This document shows, piece by piece, positions 1-11,340 of a stretch of DNA of 64,000 nt. The stretch's first letter is position 1; each line of letters begins with the position of its first letter. This DNA comes from Spinellus fusiger (taxonomy: Eukaryota > Mucoromycota > Mucoromycetes > Mucorales > Phycomycetaceae). The notes under the pieces are model-generated. The model was not told where the DNA came from. It did no database searches and saw nothing but the letters and a program-made list of their open reading frames with translations. Where the stretch lies: positions 1 through 64,000 of the forward strand of contig JALLLS010000021.1 in assembly GCA_025094145.1 (NCBI GenBank). Reading direction: 5' to 3'. Made by a program: the position numbers and the translations under genes.

Positions 1-271
1 GGGCTTAAGGATAACACATTATGTTAAACAATAAATGTAGTGACTGAGTTGTAATTCTGGGGTGATTCTTGTTCTATTTCTTGTCTTTACAGCCAATTCT
101 ATACTTTCTAATTGCAGAGTCAATCGTCAATGCTAAAACAGGCAAGTAGAGTTTGAAATTGTCCATTTAGATAGCAAAAGGGATTTTTAAAATCATATTA
201 GCCAATCATAATAATATTAAGATTTCATTCTCAGGATATCTCCTTTTATATCCCAAAAATCTCCTGGTGTG
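1..271. mobile_element. Right end of a TA-flanked CACACC-type TIR element (copy A)
   Basis: The element runs off the left edge of the window and ends in ...GGTGTG followed by TA at 272-273. Its last 250 bases match, allowing for divergence, the ends of the elements at 29263-30684 (inverted) and 32022-32591. Shared landmarks are the ATTAGCCAAT box and TATCCCAAAAATCT next to the terminus. It lies inside the protease frame of the retrotransposon remnant to its right and truncates it. No transposase is seen in the visible part. Confidence 0.7.
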
Positions 272-273
272 TA

Positions 274-1362
274 GCTTTGTCCATTTTGCGGGGCATCCAT
301 TCACTTTAATCTTTGCATTGGCTCTTCCATATGCTGTATATGGTTCAGGGTTCCACAAAGAACGTAATTTAGGCGGTGCACCTTTTTTAATATAAAGCCC
401 TAGGTGATCGGCAGTTTTCCTTGTGATGAGATTGGTGGCAGCTCCTTGGTCAGCCACAGCTCGGACTTCCTTTTCTCCAATTACAGTTTTGGGTAAATTA
501 ACCCAATGTGTGGATATCTTCCTCTTATTTGTGCGATACATACGACCACCCGTGGTAGACTTTAGTTTACTTAATACAAAAGATCCTACCACTAGAGGTG
601 AGGGTGTGCGTGTATTGATTAGTCTTTTCCCGAAGACATCTTGCTTATTTGTAGTGTAAGCGCTTTTATCTGCTTCTCAAGCTCAGAACAACGACTCCCG
701 TTCTCCCTATTTCTCCGTCTGTGGGCAGGCCTTGTGGAATGTGTCTGTGATATTTGTGCATCAGACCTCTGGGGGTTCTGTGCTTGACGTGACTGCATCT
801 TTGTCAATGCCTCATTCCTTTGGGGTGTTGTGGTAGGCGTAGGAGCAATCTCTGCATAGACCTCAAATTTCTTAAAGGTCTCTTCAAAGTTATCCTTTTT
901 CACACTGAAGGCTAATACTCCAGTGAACACCCATATGTGAGGAAAAGCTTTGCTGGCGGCAATGGCTATGGAATTTGCAGAGATGTTGTTATCTCCCAAC
1001 ACTTTATTTATCCTCCTTGCTTCTTCAGCACAGTCTATTGCCTCCATAGAATTGAAGCATGCTCCTTTTGCCAGCTGGCCTTGTACTTCTGCTTGGTATC
1101 TGTAAGTGGGGTATTTTCCTTTCAGGAAAGTGAAGATATCTTCAGGTTTATCAAATGACCTCAAGGCTACTGCAGTGGCAGCAGGACCCTCTAATTTTGC
1201 TATGACCATGGTTGCTGCGACGTAATCTGTGATATGGCCAAAGAGGTCCTTCTCTCATTTATTGATTTCAGTTACCCAAGTGTCCGTGTCCTTGGACAAA
1301 GTGTCTCCAGTGAATACTGGTGCTCTCTTTGAGAAGAGGTTACTGGCGGTAGTGACATCCAT
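274..1362 (-). pseudogene. LTR-retrotransposon gag-protease remnant
   Basis: On the minus strand a gag-like frame starts at the ATG at 1362, meets an in-frame TGA at 1257-1255, and stays open to a TAA at 621-619. Its C-terminal part is polar and ends in a short coiled-coil-like segment. A second frame, shifted by -1, follows directly and carries a retropepsin-type active-site motif, VADQGAATNLI, with Gln in place of the usual Ser/Thr after the Asp. That frame reads into the CACACC element at 273, so integrase and reverse transcriptase are absent. Its architecture is closest to fungal Ty3/gypsy-type gag-pro. The nonsense codon and missing pol make it a dead fragment. The family call rests on the protease motif and on gag lying before pro, not on a search. 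Confidence 0.65.
619..631 (-). promoter_or_regulatory. Candidate -1 frameshift heptamer at the gag-protease junction
   Basis: The minus strand reads GGGAAAA at 631-625 in the phase G GGA AAA relative to gag, with the gag TAA two codons later. A -1 slip here enters exactly the open protease frame. This fits the X XXY YYZ slippery rule. A downstream stimulatory RNA structure was not assessed. Confidence 0.4.
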
Positions 1363-2356
1363 GTTAACAAAAGGGGTTTACTTGGATTGTCTGTTTAAGG
1401 CGAAATAAGTGTTCAAAAAATCAGAAACAAAAAGTGTGTTTTTAATATAAGAAATACATTTCGCAAAGCTTTCTTCTATCTAATAGATTGATAGCTTATA
1501 TAATTTTTCTACTTGATACATTAGTCTATATAAAATCACAAAAGCAATCTCTTCCAAAAGCATAGGAAGGATTTCTAGCATATATTAATATGCCAGGGAT
1601 CAAATACTTCCATATTTGTAATACTATCTTATATACTTTTTCAGCCCATGTCTCAGGGATAACTTTCTCTATCTAGTACATGTGTACGTATAGTCCACTA
1701 GAGTGGATCCTCATCAAGATAGGGACTGTTACTGTCCCTATTTCCCAACAGTGTATTCTTTTAGTGTGTTTTTCTGTATCTTAGTTATCTTTCTGGCACT
1801 GAATTTTAAACTAAAAAAATGAATCAATCTCACTCATCATAGACTATATCTGAAAAGTATACAGCTTCTACTAAAATAAAATAAAATAAAAATAACATGG
1901 AGCTGTTCATATATATATTCTTTAAAGTAATCTTCCTTCCATTCAATGGGCGATGAGCTAGTCACTGTTTTAACAGTATATGCTTCATTGACTACAATAC
2001 ACTTCAATGTTGGTAGATAGAATAGTTATATTTTATGTATGGAGAAATATTAGACAAATCCTAATATTGATAATAAAGTAAAATAATCACTAATAAAAAC
2101 AACTTAACAGTACTAATGCACAGAGGATTATAAAAGGCATAAATTGGATTATTTAGCTTGATGAATTTGATTTATTATTTAAATAATTACATACTATATG
2201 TACGTGTGTATTTATGTTTTATATTTTAGACAAAGGAAAATAAACGAGATTTATACTAATAGAGAAAGAAATAGATGCAACTAAAGTATTGTAGTTTTCA
2301 ATTTCATAGTATGATGGTTTATATCCAATATCTCTGATGTGTGGAAAGTACAAGAC
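1363..2356. other. AT-rich intergenic DNA, no gene seen
   Basis: No open frame with recognisable coding content was found. The stretch holds simple AAAATA runs near 1877-1894 and is the 3' flank of the P450-reductase gene. Confidence 0.6.
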
Positions 2357-5300
2357 TTAACCCCAAACATCTTCACAGTACTGTTTAGAATCCATCAAGG
2401 ACTTGAGGAAATCTTGAGCTTCCTCTTGGTTTTGTGCTTGACCAAAGCTAATAGCCATAGAATGGAAAGTAGCACGAACATCACGACTCATTGCACCACT
2501 GCCACAGATGTAAACAACAGCTGGGGGTTTACCGTCCTTGGGCATGATCAATGACCAGATCTTACTAGTATTGGCAAGAACTTGGTGCTGTACATACTTG
2601 CGAGCAGAAGCAGGTGTTTGTCTTGAGTAGGCAACATTGAGAGAAGAAATAACACCTTCTTTAGCATACTGATCGAATTCTTCACCATAGATACGATCCT
2701 GGTCTGGATGGCGGCAACCAAAGAATACAACACACTCTCCAACACTGTTATCACTCTGCTGACGCTGGTAGGCACGCTCCTGAATAAAACCACGGAAAGG
2801 TGAGATACCAGTGCCTGCAGAGATCATAATAATAGGTGTTTTGGAATCTTGAGGCATTTCAAAAATGCCCTTGGATGACTTGAGACGAGCACGGAACCAT
2901 GCCTTTTCAGAAAGACCGGCGACTTGACGGGCCAAGAAAGATGAGGCAAGACCAGGGTAGTGATGTCCATCCACAACATCATCCACTACACCAATAGCCA
3001 AATGAGCTTCATTGGGGAACATGCGAGGTGAGGAGGCAATGGAGTAGCGACGGGGCTGCATAACACCAACAGCAGCCAAGAACTGACCAAGTTCAATTTG
3101 CTTCACTTGAGGGAAGCCTGTTTGGAGATCAATAAGTGTACGGTACTTTTTGATAAATTCAGGGTACTGGTCTTTGCCATAGCTGTCAGGCATAATGAGT
3201 CCTTCAAAGAGCTTGGCTGTTTCTTGATCAATCTGCTGAAGCTGTTGAGAAAAGCATCCAAGCATACGGCGAGAAGGAGGAGATAGAAGATCAGCATAGT
3301 AAGTGAGTGCATTGCGAACTGTGCAAGGACCCTTGGTAATAGCAGCAAGCGACCGAGGTGACATTCCATCAAGTTTCTCTTGATCAATCTCAAAGACTGA
3401 ATCCAGCACCATACCAAACCCAAGAGCAACAGTTTCTACTATATTGGACTCGTTTTCAGGAAGAATCTCCAAGTGGTCACCAGGCTGATACATAGAATCA
3501 GCCTCGAGTGGATCCAGGCGTGAGATATCGATTCTAATGTCTCTGGTGCTTCTTCCTGATCCTTTATTTTGCAATTCACTGTTCTTGACTAGCAGTGAGT
3601 TATGATCACCATTACGGTTAGAGACTGCAACACTCCACTTCTCAGAGTCACTGATTGAAATGTGGTTTACAGCTGCCGAGATGAAAGATTCAGAATTGAC
3701 ACTGGTAGAAGGTATGACAGAGATGTCTTTGGAAACAGAAAGGCCATAGTATGCCAATAAGTTGGACCAGAAGTGTGCAGATCATTCATTGAACTCTGCA
3801 TCCATGTCACCATCCACATTGCATTCACCAAGAGAGAAGAAACGCTCAGCACCAAGCTCATCCAACAAGTTATTCACTTTGATAGGGAAATGTTGATATG
3901 TGCGCCAGTTCTTGTTACCAACACCAAACACAGCGTATTGAAGTCCATTCAAAAGCTTTTTATTTCTAGGATTATCTGCCTTGTCAAGAAATTGGTCGAA
4001 TGCTTCCGCATTATCAGGTGGGAGTCCATTGTAGGTCGATGTACATATCACCACTAGCTCATTGGCCTTTTTGGGGTCTTTTGGACTCTCGTATGTACCA
4101 GATTTCAGTACCTCCCATTTATCCATAGCAGTGAGCTTTACATTCTTAAAACCAAACTTGCGGGCCTGGTTACTAAGTGTAGATGCATAGTCTTGAGAGA
4201 TACCCGTCTGACTACCATACAAGAAAGTCATTGGTGGGAGATCTACATCGCCTATCTTGATGTCTTTTGATAGCTCAGGTATAGCCTTGGGTGAAGTGAT
4301 GGAAATCTTAGGTTCTGGATTCTTCACAATATCTGAAGGCTTTGGGAAATAAGTACGTGTTTCTATGCACACGACGAAATCTAAAGGCTTTGTTGTAGCT
4401 TGCTTAGGATCATAAACCACTGGAGGTCCATCTGTTTATGGCCAGGAAAGCGAGTGAGTTATTTATTGATGGATAAGAAGTATCCACTTACCATAAACAA
4501 ATTTGAAACGGTGCAAGAACATCACAAGAGCTGTCTTTACTTCTTGGAGTGAAAATGCCATACCAATGCATCCACGAGGCCCTGTACTGAAAGGCAACCA
4601 CGAGGCTTTAGAGCGCTTCTGTTCTTCTTCAGGCACCCAACGACTAGGATCAAATCTCCTAGGATCAGGGTATACCGCAGGGTTCATATGAAGACACATC
4701 ACCTGCACACCGACATTTGTATCTTCCTTGATCAAGTATCCACCAGGAACAACACAATCCTTCTTGCATTGTTTTGCTAATGCACGTATAGGAGGGTGGA
4801 GACGTAAGGTTTCCTTCAGACACATATGAAGATATTTGAGCTGTGAAATCTGCTCGGTTGTGGGAAGATCTGTGTGGTTGATACCAGCATTGCTGATTTC
4901 CTGGAGTATTCTTGCCTCAATGTCAGGGTTCTGGGACATTTCATAAATAAGCCATGCAAGAGTATTGGCAGTGGTGTCATGTCCAGCAATCAAAAAAGTT
5001 ACAACTTGATCATGGATATTCTCATCAGTGAGTCCTTCATCGTTTTCATCACGGGCATTCAACATAAAACCTAACAAGTCTTTCTCAATGTTGGTGGCAT
5101 CATCACTTTTCTTGCGTTCTTGGATAACCTTGTCAACAATAGTGTGCATAAGCTTGACACTGCGATCAAAATGACGGTTCCTTTCAAGAGGCAATCTCTT
5201 CATAAAAGAAGGTTGTGAAAATCTTTGAATACTTGTTTTCAGACAGTAGCTCATGGCATCAATGAAAGGGTGAACTTCTGCATTGCGATCATCAAGAAGG

Positions 5301-6070
5301 TGGAAGTTGTATCCAAAGCCAATTCTTCCAATAGTTTCAAAAGTAAGGTTGGTGGCCCAGTGCAGAATATCCACTTTTTCATTTGGACTGTACTGTTCAA
5401 GGACTTTGATTGTTTCCTTGGCAATTTCACCCATCTCTTTTTGATAGACCTTTATATAAGTTAGTAATAAATTCTATATTTGCTATAATAGATCAGTTAC
5501 CTTGATAGCACGAGGACTAAAAGCAGGGATCAACAGCTTATGAGCAAGCTTCCATTCAGGATCACTAGTACTTGTCGTAAACAAGCCTTGTCCACCATAG
5601 GGTTTGATTTCTTGGTGTGTGATTGTTGGATCTTTGGTGAAGTAGATAGATTCCTTGAGAAAGATTTCTGCGATGTCTGGATTATTAGTTGCAATAATTT
5701 TATTCCCTAAGATATTAATATCCACTATTGGACCATATGTCTCAAAGTATCGACCAAAGCTTGCTGTTCTGAATGACCAACACAATTAGAAGAGTAAGTA
5801 AATAATTGTTATTTGTTATTAAGAAAGTTTGATCTTACATATCAGGTAACATGTCGTATACATTTCCAACAAATGGGAGTCTGGGTGGACATGGAATAGG
5901 ATTTATGATTTGATCTTTAACATCAATACTTGTATTTTTTGTTTCTTGTTCTTATCAGCAGCAGTAGTAGTTATCTCTTTATTGCCATCCTTTGAAGCAC
6001 CATCGGAATAGGGACAATCGCCGGAAGCATTTTCATCTGAAAAATTACTCGCTTTACTTTCTCTTCTCAT
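2357..6070 (-). pseudogene. CYP505/P450 BM3-like fused cytochrome P450-reductase with an in-frame stop
   Basis: It encodes a self-sufficient fatty-acid-hydroxylase-type P450: a heme domain fused to a diflavin reductase. The heme domain shows the I-helix AGHDTTANT, ExxR in KETLRLHPP and the heme-Cys loop FSTGPRGCIGMAF. The reductase shows an FMN motif (LYGSQTGISQDYA), an FAD motif (RRYSIASSP), NADPH motifs (SAGTGISPFRG, CGSGAMSRDV) and the usual end EDVWG. Exons: ~6070-5839, 5768-5501, 5449-4492 and 4431-2357, with clean GT-AG introns of 70, 51 and 60 nt. A TGA at 3784-3782 lies between flavodoxin and FAD domains, where relatives usually have Trp (context FNE-stop-SAHFW), so a simple TGG to TGA change is likely. 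The N-terminus is uncertain: the first in-frame ATG is at 6070, the frame shifts near a T6 run at 5935-5940 (indel or an intron of about 130 nt), and a LINE abuts the 5' end. Confidence 0.85.
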
Positions 6071-6132
6071 AGATCCTTTAAATGGACATGCTGCCTTCAA
6101 TGTTATTTTGTATTCGGGGGGAGAGCACTGTG

Positions 6133-9100
6133 TCACTCAATGTCCATATCAAGTTCTGACTGGAGGCGGTCCAAGAGGCGAGTGGCAGTAGAGAGAACAG
6201 CAGAGGAGGTAACAGGTACATTATCGAATATGAACATCCAATGGTGACGTCATATAGCCAGAAGAGCACAGCCAAAGATAGAGACGTTGAGAGTATTAGA
6301 GACACTGGCCTTGGGAAAAACAAAAGAGAGAAGAGCCGCAACAAGGTCGGAGGGCTGGGGGGAGAGGCCAAAATGTTTGTGCCAAAAGGAAGACCAAAAG
6401 GACCATTTCTCTGGACAGGTAAAAAGAAGGTGCTCCTGGCTATCCTCAGAAGCCGAGCAAACAAGACAACTGCCAGAGGGAAAGGAGGAGGGAACAAGTC
6501 TGTGAAGGAGAGAACGGCATGATATCTTATGGTGAAGAGCATGGTACCATACATTGCGAGTAATATGCTGCAGGGGAGAAGACCAGAGCTCTTTCCAGTG
6601 GGATGGACGAAGAGGAGGGTTAAAGGAAGGTGCTGGTGAGGATAATTTCATGCATACAGTTCGATAAAGACGTGGAGAGAGACGAGACCGTGGCTTGGAT
6701 GATACCAAAGCAGAAAGGAAAGGAGAGATGTCTACTGTAGATCCGGTCCTAGGAGAGAGCAAAGGAAGGAGAGTCTGTACCAGTTAGACAGGCAACGACG
6801 CTCTGAGGAGGAAGGGCTGTAGATGTAAGGATTGGAGATCAGTTCTACGAAAGAATTTGCGAACAATGCGTGGATAATTGGTAAGGTCACCCAGGAAGAC
6901 GGCGTTGCAGAACATCAAGCTCTTGATTCACCTCAAAAGTATCACTGACTCGAAGAGCACGCCAGGAACAAGGGAAAGCGGGAGAGCCAGAAGCAACAAA
7001 ACAAGCAGAAAAAAGTGGAAGCTCAAGACAAGTGGGAAGATTCACTGTAATCTTTTCAAAGGAGTGTGGCAATCGGTCCATTGCACTAAAGATAGTGTGG
7101 AATGCACTACTCAAAGAACAATAGACAGAAGGGCAAAGATCGGGAAACAGAAGACAATGAAGAGGATTCAAGGAAGAGGCAGCCACTTGCAGAAGACATG
7201 AGAACCATGGAGGTACCAGACCAGAAGGAGAACAAGGGGACAAACAAAAAGGAACAAGCCAACGCAATTGGAGAGTATTTTGTTGGATGCTGGGATCCAA
7301 GACACCTAATCCACGATGGCTAGTCCGAGAGCATAAAGTAGCAAGCTTTATGGGGGGAACATGCGGTGCTGGAGGAAACGACCCATGAGTGACCTTACCT
7401 TCTGAAAAAAACACAGAGGGAAGAGACACTACACGAAGAACATGCCAGAGAGTTGAGAGAACAAGAGTGTTGAGCACTGTTGCACGGCCACGAACAGACA
7501 AAGAACGAGAAAGGTGTATATTGCAGGTAGCTTCTATCTTCGACAAAAGGGACGTGCAAAAGACATCTCTCTGTGGTAGAGAAGTCATCAAGGGAAACCC
7601 AAGATACCTTAAAGGTTCTGGTGAACGACGGTCATGCCAGTCTGTGATATTGTACTGCTGAAGGATTAGAGTCCATAAGGGCTGGGGAGCACCCGAAAGA
7701 GAAAAGGCTTGTGCTTTGTGCATATTAATGCAAGCGTTGGATGCTGCAGAGTATGTAGTAAGATGCTCTTGTAAGCGATGTAAATGAGCATGGTCGGGTA
7801 GAAAGACTAAGAGATCGTCTGCATAGGCTAGAAACTTGAGAGCAGGAGGCGGAGAAAGACTTGGGTGTGGAGGAGGAGAGAGACCCTTGAATGTCGTATC
7901 ATGGAGCAGACGACGCAACAAAGGCTCAAAAGCAAAATTGAACAGCACAGGAGAGAGAGGATCTCCCTATCGAAGACCACGAGATTGGGTGAGTGAACAA
8001 GAGATATGTCCATTCACGTTGACCTGTATCTGTGTAGAAAAGAAAAGATTGCAGATGCTATTCACCAGAGAAAGAGGAAACTTGAAGTGTAGCATAACCT
8101 TTTTAAGGTACTCTGGGTGAACTCTGTCATAGGCCTTTTCTTGATCCAACAAGAGACCCACAGCAGAAGAGCTCTCTATTCTAGCCTGCTCCATGGCAAT
8201 CTTTGTGAGCATGCCATTGTCAGTAATGAACCTTCCTCGCACAAAACCTGTCTGGTAAGGCGAAACAGGGCTACTAAATGAGCGTTCAGAAGACGAGTAA
8301 AGACTTTGGCATCTGTGTTAATCAAGGCAATAGGCCTCCAGTTCTTTAGAGAAGTCAAATCCCCTTTCTTTGGCAGGAGTGTCAAACACGTCGACTGCCA
8401 GGAAGGAGGGAATATACCAAATGTCAATGCCTCATTGTACACTGTGGTAATAAGGTTAGCACAAACAGGGTGGTTAGAAACTGGGTGTAGAATTTCATAT
8501 GGCAGACCATCAGGACCAGGACTACTTGATCTAGGGGATCTTGTTGAACCATCCCTAATGTCTGCTATAGTAAACTTGTTGGTGAGAAATGAGCTCATGC
8601 TCTCAGAGAGAAGAAGTTCAGGTGGAAGATGGGTGAGCAAATCCTCAACAGCCGAAGACACTACAGGATCTGGAGTGTAGAAGGTAGCAGTAGCATCAGT
8701 CATCGTGTGAGGATCTGTGCATAGAGTATTTGTTACTGGGTGCTGTAGGGCAGTGATGTTCTTCTTGATCTGTCTTGCTGTGACAGTTCTCTTTAGATAT
8801 CCGGCAGAGGTCTCTCCCTTCTCACGCCACATCTTCCCAGACCGAAGGGCAAGGATCTCCACCTGTTCGTGTTGTACTTGTTGTAGTTGTTTATTTATAA
8901 TAGGCAGCTGGAAGTTCTGTGCTGGTTGGTTTATGACTTTGTGGATAAGTCTATCCCGCTTGCTCTGAAGCATAGGTTCCGCTGAGACAAGGGAATGTTG
9001 GCGACGACGAGAAAAGGACTTGATGAAACGAGTGACTTGCTCCTTTAACTGATCTCAATTGAGTTGGACAGACAAAGATTGAGAGAGAAGAGGAACACAG

Positions 9101-9891
9101 CGAGAAAGCAATGATTTGAGTTCTTCGCGAAACTCTGGTTGGAGGGCTAGACGCGGATTGGCACGCCAAAGTCCCTTTCCTATGTTATCTCGGGTCTCAA
9201 ATCTAAAGGACGAAGTAAGTAAGCAGTGATCCGACCACTGAGGGTGGATGTAGGAGACTGAATAGGAAAAGCTTAAAGGAGCAATGTCCTTGGATGAAAA
9301 AATGTAGCCTATGCATGAAGATATGCCACGATGAAATGTTGGCAGGGAAGCTTCTCCAGCATGAGTGATAGTGTCTATGCAGAGGCCAGAAATATACTGC
9401 AGCCATGACTGAGGAGCCTGGAGAGGAGTGGAAGTGGATGAACGATATGAATAGTTGAAATCCCCGAGCAGGATGAAATTACTGGGGTGTTGAGGAAGAA
9501 AGAGAGGATTGGTGACAAGTGAGTTAAGGAAGGTGTATCTAAGACGGTAAGTGGCAGGGGCGGATATCACACAAATGTGGATAGGAGGAAAGAAAATGTT
9601 GGCATGCACCACTGTAGCAGTAATGCAGCGGCCACAGAGGCTAAAGAGAGGGTCAATGAGTGTAATGAGTGGTGATAAGGATACTAGGCCACAGTGAGGT
9701 GACCATAGTGATGAGGAGGTGCGGAAGAGTTGGTCAAAGGTGTGTTGCGTAGTGTCTGTATTGGTATGGGTTTCTTGGAGCGCAAGAAGATTCATACCTT
9801 TACTGCGTAGGTGTCGTATAAATGATTGTCTTTTTTGAGGATCACCAATTTTGGCGAGTCCTCTACAGTTCATAGTACTTATCCTAAACAT
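6133..9891 (-). pseudogene. LINE ORF2: endonuclease, reverse transcriptase and zf-RVT domain, disrupted
   Basis: The N-terminal apurinic-type endonuclease begins at 9891 (TMNCRGLA..., LLALQETHT, LLGDFNYS, SDHCLL). The reverse transcriptase follows, with GPDGLPYEIL, KNWRPIALIN, TGFVRGRF, LLLDQEKAYDRVHPEYL and the catalytic AYADD box near 7830. The C-terminus carries a zinc-binding zf-RVT motif (CLVCSASEDSQEHLLFTC). Lesions: TGA at about 9055, a frameshift near 8283, TAG at about 7967 where relatives have Gln in RGLRQGDPLSP, TGA near 6887, and TGA near 6250 where the second LINE copy at 15999-17513 has Trp. The protein therefore cannot be made in one piece. Confidence 0.85.
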
Positions 9892-9918
9892 AAAATAAAT
9901 AAAATAAAATAAAAGAGA

Positions 9919-11268
9919 TTATTGTTCGCCCTCAGACGACATGTCCATGTTGGTATTCATAGTTGGACGTTTATCAGACCGAAGTCTTCTGGGAGAGACA
10001 GGGCGACGTTTTCTGGGAGACAAAGAGCGACGTCTGCCTGGCAAAGCTGAACGATCTCTACTCGGTGAGACAGAACGAGGGTCTCGAGGAGAAGAGATGG
10101 GTGGAGCATCTGGCAAGATGCCTTGCAGTTTCTCAGGCTCCTCAACAACCAAAACAGCTGTAGGGTCGACAGCAGGCAGGGCAACTTCCTCTGTGGGATG
10201 GGTGGGAACAGTGCCTGAAACTGCCTCAGGTTTCTCAGAAGAAGTGACAGGATTCTTCAAAAGAAGAGAGACAGGATTAGCAATCACTCGATCCTTGGAA
10301 GGGTCGGCAGCAGTCTTCCTGTGTCTTTTTGATGTGTCTGACTTAGTGGCAGGGAGACGAGTACAGTTACCTTGGAGATGTCCAACCTCCCCGCAAGAGT
10401 AACAGGCCCGGGTTTCTTTTGGATGCATGGGACACTTATTAACATCATGGCCCATTGCCTTACAGTATCGACAATGAGCTCCCATCTTTGTCCATGTAGC
10501 CAAGAAAGTATTTTCAGCATTGAAAGCAACTTTGTAGGTTAATGGCTGAAGAGTACGGTCGTAGTTGGGTAGACGTTCTAGGTATACATGGCCATTACCA
10601 TGGAACCACTTTCGTTCTTCATAAACGACTACTTCTTTGACAGTGCCAAATTTACTTAAGCAGGCCCGCAGGCCTGTGTTAATCTCTTCATAAGACATGA
10701 AGGGAAGTCCCACAATATTGAGACGCAACAACATTTCTTGGGGAGAGATGGCAGGAGACGCAAAAAGAACAAAACCAGATACATTAATGCCTTCTTTACA
10801 GGCCTGCTCGCAAGCAGCCTTGGTGGCAAAGTGAAACTCAAAAGTGGCTACTCCTTCCTTGTCCTTACGACTGCATCCAAAGCAAACGTTGGAAGGGAAG
10901 CGATCTCGCATGGTGTCTAGAAACTCGTTGATGAAATCTGCATTCTTAGCAGGAAGACTGTAAAAGACAGAGTGGTGAGAGGTACCCTGAGCCCACACAC
11001 GGGGCAAAGGATTTTCATTGTCACTACCAAGAACAATCTCGGTACGAGTGGGGGTGGTGCGGTTAAGGAGCCCTTTCTTTGCGGCTCCAGAGAAATCTAG
11101 CTTTGTTCCCAAAGCAGCAGAGGAGACAGAGTTGGTCTTCGCATGTGTAGTGGAAGTGTTCTCTGAGGTTGGTGGAGTAGATCTCGAAGTTTGTTGGTTT
11201 TTATTGCCTAATGGAGGGTCCCCTGGGGTGTCTTCGGAGTTAAATGGGGAAGAGCCATGCATAGTCAA
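9919..11268 (-). CDS. LINE ORF1, CCHC zinc-knuckle nucleic-acid-binding protein
   Basis: This is an uninterrupted 449-residue frame. Residues about 75-250 look like the RNA-binding region, with an RRM-like alternation (LLRLNIVGLPFMSYEEINTG). Two consecutive Cys/His knuckles follow, CRYCKAMGHDVNKC and CYSCGEVGHLQGNC, and a C-terminal tail rich in Ser-Pro-Arg repeats. ORF1 proteins coat LINE RNA in the ribonucleoprotein particle. The stop lies 27 bases before the ORF2 start, the usual LINE arrangement. The intact frame contrasts with the broken ORF2. Confidence 0.85.
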   Translation of the reverse strand: MTMHGSSPFNSEDTPGDPPLGNKNQQTSRSTPPTSENTSTTHAKTNSVSSAALGTKLDFSGAAKKGLLNRTTPTRTEIVLGSDNENPLPRVWAQGTSHHSVFYSLPAKNADFINEFLDTMRDRFPSNVCFGCSRKDKEGVATFEFHFATKAACEQACKEGINVSGFVLFASPAISPQEMLLRLNIVGLPFMSYEEINTGLRACLSKFGTVKEVVVYEERKWFHGNGHVYLERLPNYDRTLQPLTYKVAFNAENTFLATWTKMGAHCRYCKAMGHDVNKCPMHPKETRACYSCGEVGHLQGNCTRLPATKSDTSKRHRKTAADPSKDRVIANPVSLLLKNPVTSSEKPEAVSGTVPTHPTEEVALPAVDPTAVLVVEEPEKLQGILPDAPPISSPRDPRSVSPSRDRSALPGRRRSLSPRKRRPVSPRRLRSDKRPTMNTNMDMSSEGEQ

Positions 11269-11340
11269 ACATAGACAGTACTCCTATAAAAATACAGTTT
11301 TTGTAATGAGTGGAGGCTTTTGGAATATAGACCTATCGTC

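Larger units (their letters stand above)
6131..11340 (-). mobile_element. Near full-length LINE (non-LTR retrotransposon)
   Basis: Two ORFs lie in LINE order on the minus strand: a zinc-knuckle ORF1 (11268-9919) followed after 27 bases by an endonuclease/reverse-transcriptase ORF2 (9891 to about 6133). The outer limits are approximate. The ORF2 stop at 6135-6133 lies only about 63 bases from the first ATG of the P450 gene. I could not find a poly-A tail or a target-site duplication. ORF1 is open throughout, so the copy is fairly young, but ORF2 carries several stops and at least one frameshift. Confidence 0.85.

Noticed and set aside
3700..3810. An intron removing the TGA in the P450-reductase gene
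   Set aside because: A possible GTGACA donor and TACCAG acceptor exist, but splicing them would delete the conserved FW and AYYGL segment, so the stop looks real in this sequence.
6241..6522. Plus-strand frames inside the LINE regions (6241-8968, 9941-10402, 16801-17200)
   Set aside because: They are shadows opposite the reverse transcriptase and ORF1 coding strands and have low-complexity Arg/Lys/Gly-rich content.
3782..9057. UGA read as tryptophan in the nuclear code
   Set aside because: Several TGA codons fall at Trp-like positions, but intact genes here use TGG for Trp throughout, the AAAP transporter ends naturally at TGA, and the affected frames also carry TAG stops and frameshifts. 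Mutation is the simpler explanation.
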